Origin: G963691885 sp963691885
GTDB taxonomy: Bacteria; Pseudomonadota; Alphaproteobacteria; UBA8366; Aestuariispiraceae
Direction of reading: 5' to 3'
Length of the DNA: 64,000 nucleotides
NCBI GenBank assembly: GCA_963691885.1
Contig: OY829843.1
Location: 2,170,001 to 2,234,000 of the forward strand
The position numbers and the translations under genes are program-made. Below are positions 61,667 through 64,000 of the stretch, piece by piece. Each line of letters starts with the position of its first letter. Within the stretch, counting starts at the first letter, position 1. The notes beneath the pieces are model-generated. The model worked only from the letters and a program-made list of their open reading frames with translations, was not told the origin of the DNA and did not search any database.

Positions 61667-62295
61667 CGAGCAAGACTATGCTTAAAACCCTGGCGAAGGC
61701 CAGAAGGGTTGGAGTTGGAGAGATTTCCGGAGCCTGCGTGCAAGACCGGTTTGCAAAAAGAGTAGGTAAGCTGGATGACAAAACTATAACGACCCTGCTG
61801 AGATTTCATGGTTCCAATACCGGGCGTAATGACATGGCCTTGACCTGGGCTCAACGCACCGTAGCGGGTTTGACAAGCGGCACCAGGCAGGATCTGTCGC
61901 AGGTCTACCAGCAAGTCGACTTGCAGCGGACACGAGATGGCGCCGTGTCAAATGACCCTCAAGACTATTTAGAGGCTCAGCCAGGTTTCGGCCTTCCTGC
62001 AGTGGTCAAACAGTTGTGCGAGTGTATTGGAGATGTTCGGCGATTGCGTCTGTCAGAGCTATCTGCTGGCGGGAAGTTGGACTGGCATATCGACCCTCCA
62101 GAGCAAAAAAGGTTCGTTTGTTTGATTTCAGGAGAGCAGATCTTCGAATTTAGACGAGGGGCGCAACTTTTCCCAATTGCGATGGAATTAGGCGAGATTT
62201 GGCGCGTCAACACATCCTTTCAACACAGAGTAATAAATCCAGGTCGTCAGGTGAGAGTAGCTCTTCTCGGCAATCTTGCGGAGGGAGCCATATGA
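61663..62295 (+). CDS. Aspartyl/asparaginyl beta-hydroxylase-like dioxygenase
   Basis: 210 residues. The C-terminal half fits the AspH family cupin: RLSELSAGGKLDWHIDPPEQ (HxD), FVCLISGEQIFEF, EIWRVNTSFQHRVINPG (distal His) and an Arg in VRVALLGNL for 2-oxoglutarate. The N-terminal 90 residues are basic and unassigned. It probably hydroxylates a peptide or small molecule. ATGA overlaps at both ends couple it to the GNAT and radical SAM genes. Confidence 0.75.
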   Translation: MTSKTMLKTLAKARRVGVGEISGACVQDRFAKRVGKLDDKTITTLLRFHGSNTGRNDMALTWAQRTVAGLTSGTRQDLSQVYQQVDLQRTRDGAVSNDPQDYLEAQPGFGLPAVVKQLCECIGDVRRLRLSELSAGGKLDWHIDPPEQKRFVCLISGEQIFEFRRGAQLFPIAMELGEIWRVNTSFQHRVINPGRQVRVALLGNLAEGAI

Positions 62296-63182
62296 TTGAA
62301 TATCAAAGTCATGACCTCGAAGACAGTCCGTTTTCCACCTTGGTTGTTGATATCACGCATAGATGCAATATGGCCTGTGCGAATTGTTATCTGCCAAATC
62401 GATCCATAGACGATTTGAGCTTGGATCGTGTCGTCGCCGCGTTAGAGAAACTTCCAAGGCGAACAAACATACGTTTGGCGGGAGCTGAACCCACATTGCA
62501 CCCCGACCTTTTCGAGATGATCCGCAGGATAAGGGCCGCGGGCCATCGGGTGACATTGCTAACAAATGGGTTGCGTCTGTCCCGTCGGACCTATGTCGAT
62601 GAATTGAAGGCGAGCGGTCTGCGCCACGTGTACATTTCGATGAACGGCGTTGATCGAGATGACTGGTATCTCGCATTGGATAATCTTGAATGTGCTGCTA
62701 AGAAAACACGTGCCCTTGAAAATTGCATAAATGCAGGAATGGTCGTCAATACAGGAACCATACTTGTCCCTGGCCTGAACGATGACGCGCCCGGCCGCCT
62801 GTTGGCTCTGATTTCTGAACGTAAACCAAAATCAGCTGTCCTGCGGTTCAAAAATGTCGGGGCCATTGGCCGTTACATGAACGGGAGCACGCCGCGGTTC
62901 GAATTTAAGGATCTTGTGGTCCAAGTCGCAAGTCAGTTGGGCATCAACCCGGATTTTGCCTGGGAGGCAGACTGGATAGAGGGCAAGCGAGAGCGTCTTA
63001 CGCGCTTTTTCCCGTTTGTGCGTGGAACACGCCCCGGGTCCGGGATTTGGGTAAAAGTTACCGGCTGGGATAATGCTGGGGGAAGTATCGATGCGGGGTC
63101 TACAAGAAGGGGGCGTCTCACGCCTGAGATGAAGGTCGCCCCGTTTTTTGAGCACGTGCTCGCAAATGAAGGGGGGTATTGA
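62292..63182 (+). CDS. Radical SAM protein
   Basis: 296 residues. The cluster motif is in LVVDITHRCNMACANCYLPN (CxxxCxxC), followed by the GGE-like IRLAGAEPTLHPDLFEMI and VTLLTNGLRL, VYISMNGVDRDDW and VVNTGTILVPGLND. There is no Cys-rich SPASM tail. The C-terminal 70 residues are unassigned. GGAGGG lies upstream of the ATG at 62292, which overlaps the AspH-like stop. Product unknown. Confidence 0.85.
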   Translation: MIEYQSHDLEDSPFSTLVVDITHRCNMACANCYLPNRSIDDLSLDRVVAALEKLPRRTNIRLAGAEPTLHPDLFEMIRRIRAAGHRVTLLTNGLRLSRRTYVDELKASGLRHVYISMNGVDRDDWYLALDNLECAAKKTRALENCINAGMVVNTGTILVPGLNDDAPGRLLALISERKPKSAVLRFKNVGAIGRYMNGSTPRFEFKDLVVQVASQLGINPDFAWEADWIEGKRERLTRFFPFVRGTRPGSGIWVKVTGWDNAGGSIDAGSTRRGRLTPEMKVAPFFEHVLANEGGY

Positions 63183-63259
63183 TGTCTCTTCTGGGTCAAC
63201 TGATACCGGGTAGTGGGCAAATTGAACTTACTCATTATGAAAAAGGAAGCGTTCAGTGA
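63182..63259 (+). CDS. Possible 25-residue peptide gene after the radical SAM gene
   Basis: The ATG shares its A with the radical SAM stop (TGATG), with a strong AAGGGGGG 5-6 nt upstream. The peptide starts MSLLGQLIPGSGQIEL and ends EKGSVQ; its stop overlaps the GTG of the next gene. It could be a substrate peptide of the operon or only a coupling leader. No family. Confidence 0.35.
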   Translation: MSLLGQLIPGSGQIELTHYEKGSVQ

Positions 63260-64000
63260 AAAAAGCACTTTCAGCATTAACTGCCGTTATTCTCCTTGGC
63301 GCATGCCAAACTGCCAGTAAGCCGCCGATTGCCAGCCTTACCGGTACGGAAACGGGCAGCGTCTTCTTTCAAAGCTCGACACCCTATGACTTTGTCGATG
63401 CCATTGATGGCTCGGCCCCAAGCGCTGTTGTTTCTGGTTCACTGCGGTTCCCAGAGGGCGCCTCAACGGATCAGCCAGTGGCTGCGGTCGTAATTTCCCA
63501 TGGCAGCGGTGGTGTTGGTCGCCAAACCACCGAGTTTTCCGGAATGCTGCTGAAAGAGGGTTATGCAACCTTTGTCGTGGACAGTTACGGACCGCGCGGT
63601 GTTGCGAAAACGGTAAAGGACCAAAGCCGGGTTTCATCCCAATCCATGCTGGCCGATGCCTTTGCCGCTTTACGCCTTTTGTCGTCGAATCCCCGAATTG
63701 ACGCGGACCGGATTGGCCTTCTTGGCTTCTCGAAGGGCGGCATTGTTGCTCTCTATTCCGGGTTTGAGCAGGTTCGCGGCTGGTACGCAGAGGGGAGTGA
63801 GACGTTTGCGGCGCATGCGGCCTATTACCCATTCTGTGGCTCAACCATTCCCGATCTCACATTGACCGGTGCACCCAGCCTGATGCTGTTGGGGGAGCAG
63901 GACAATTATACACCGGCTGCACCCTGTCTGACCCTGCAGAAAAAGGCGGATCCGGCCAATGCGACATTGCGCAGCGTCGTATATGAGGGTGCCCAGCACG
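63256..64000 (+). CDS. Dienelactone hydrolase-family lipoprotein, partial
   Basis: 248 codons up to the window edge. Signal peptide VKKALSALTAVILLGACQ has a lipobox LGAC, so it is a lipoprotein. The hydrolase domain has ISHGSGGVGR, the nucleophile elbow GLLGFSKGGIV (Ser rather than the Cys of classic dienelactone hydrolases), an acid in LLGEQDNYTP and a catalytic His in YEGAQH at the very end. The GTG start has GGAAG about 6 nt before it. The C-terminus is outside the window. Confidence 0.85.
   Translation, partial: MKKALSALTAVILLGACQTASKPPIASLTGTETGSVFFQSSTPYDFVDAIDGSAPSAVVSGSLRFPEGASTDQPVAAVVISHGSGGVGRQTTEFSGMLLKEGYATFVVDSYGPRGVAKTVKDQSRVSSQSMLADAFAALRLLSSNPRIDADRIGLLGFSKGGIVALYSGFEQVRGWYAEGSETFAAHAAYYPFCGSTIPDLTLTGAPSLMLLGEQDNYTPAAPCLTLQKKADPANATLRSVVYEGAQH

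Overview
The window comes from an alphaproteobacterium. The evidence is an rRNA operon in the order 16S, tRNA-Ile(GAT), tRNA-Ala(TGC), 23S, 5S, tRNA-fMet(CAT), a 16S carrying alphaproteobacterial features, and alphaproteobacterium-like housekeeping proteins. I cannot place it to genus; an order near Rhodospirillales or Sneathiellales is only a guess.

Bases 1-15540 are ordinary chromosome: gluconate catabolism (gnd-gntK), a P-II signalling protein behind a possible sigma-54 promoter, a PAS histidine kinase, a PhnZ/TmpB-like HD protein, ClpB, two transporters, an esterase, an M14 carboxypeptidase, an SLC13 permease cut in two by an IS630-family element, and an M23 envelope peptidase. Bases 15944-22166 are the rRNA operon, with a consensus promoter and four tandem hairpin-forming 35-37 bp repeats in the spacer before 23S.

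A genomic island (A, about 35.4 kb) sits at the 3' end of tRNA-fMet. Thirteen bases of the tRNA end (22154-22166) recur at 57568-57580. At the tRNA end the island encodes, on the minus strand, a small HTH protein, two tyrosine recombinases and a large serine recombinase; the three recombinases overlap by 4 nt each. The serine recombinase gene ends inside the tRNA. Cargo is a defence block (XhoI/PaeR7I-type restriction-modification plus an OLD-family ATPase, and an Mrr-like nuclease), degraded IS and phosphoribosyltransferase-like fragments, a tRNA-Asn fragment, and a type I secretion locus. That locus has an HlyC-like acyltransferase, a membrane protein, a 4683-residue RTX protein with three near-identical 929-residue repeats, and the HlyB and HlyD exporter parts. 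A SLOG-fold protein closes the island.

Right of 57580 are the remains of a second element (B) that used the same tRNA end. Its serine recombinase lost its N-terminal part and is split by an IS66-family element with a perfect 8-bp target duplication. The recombinase C-terminus enters the tRNA-derived sequence in the same reading frame as that of element A. The two elements therefore look like a tandem array at one attachment site.

The window ends with a translationally coupled GNAT, AspH-like and radical SAM operon, a 25-codon ORF and a lipoprotein hydrolase cut by the window edge. The leader and first codons of the GNAT gene are duplicated at 37151-37603, just upstream of the RTX locus.
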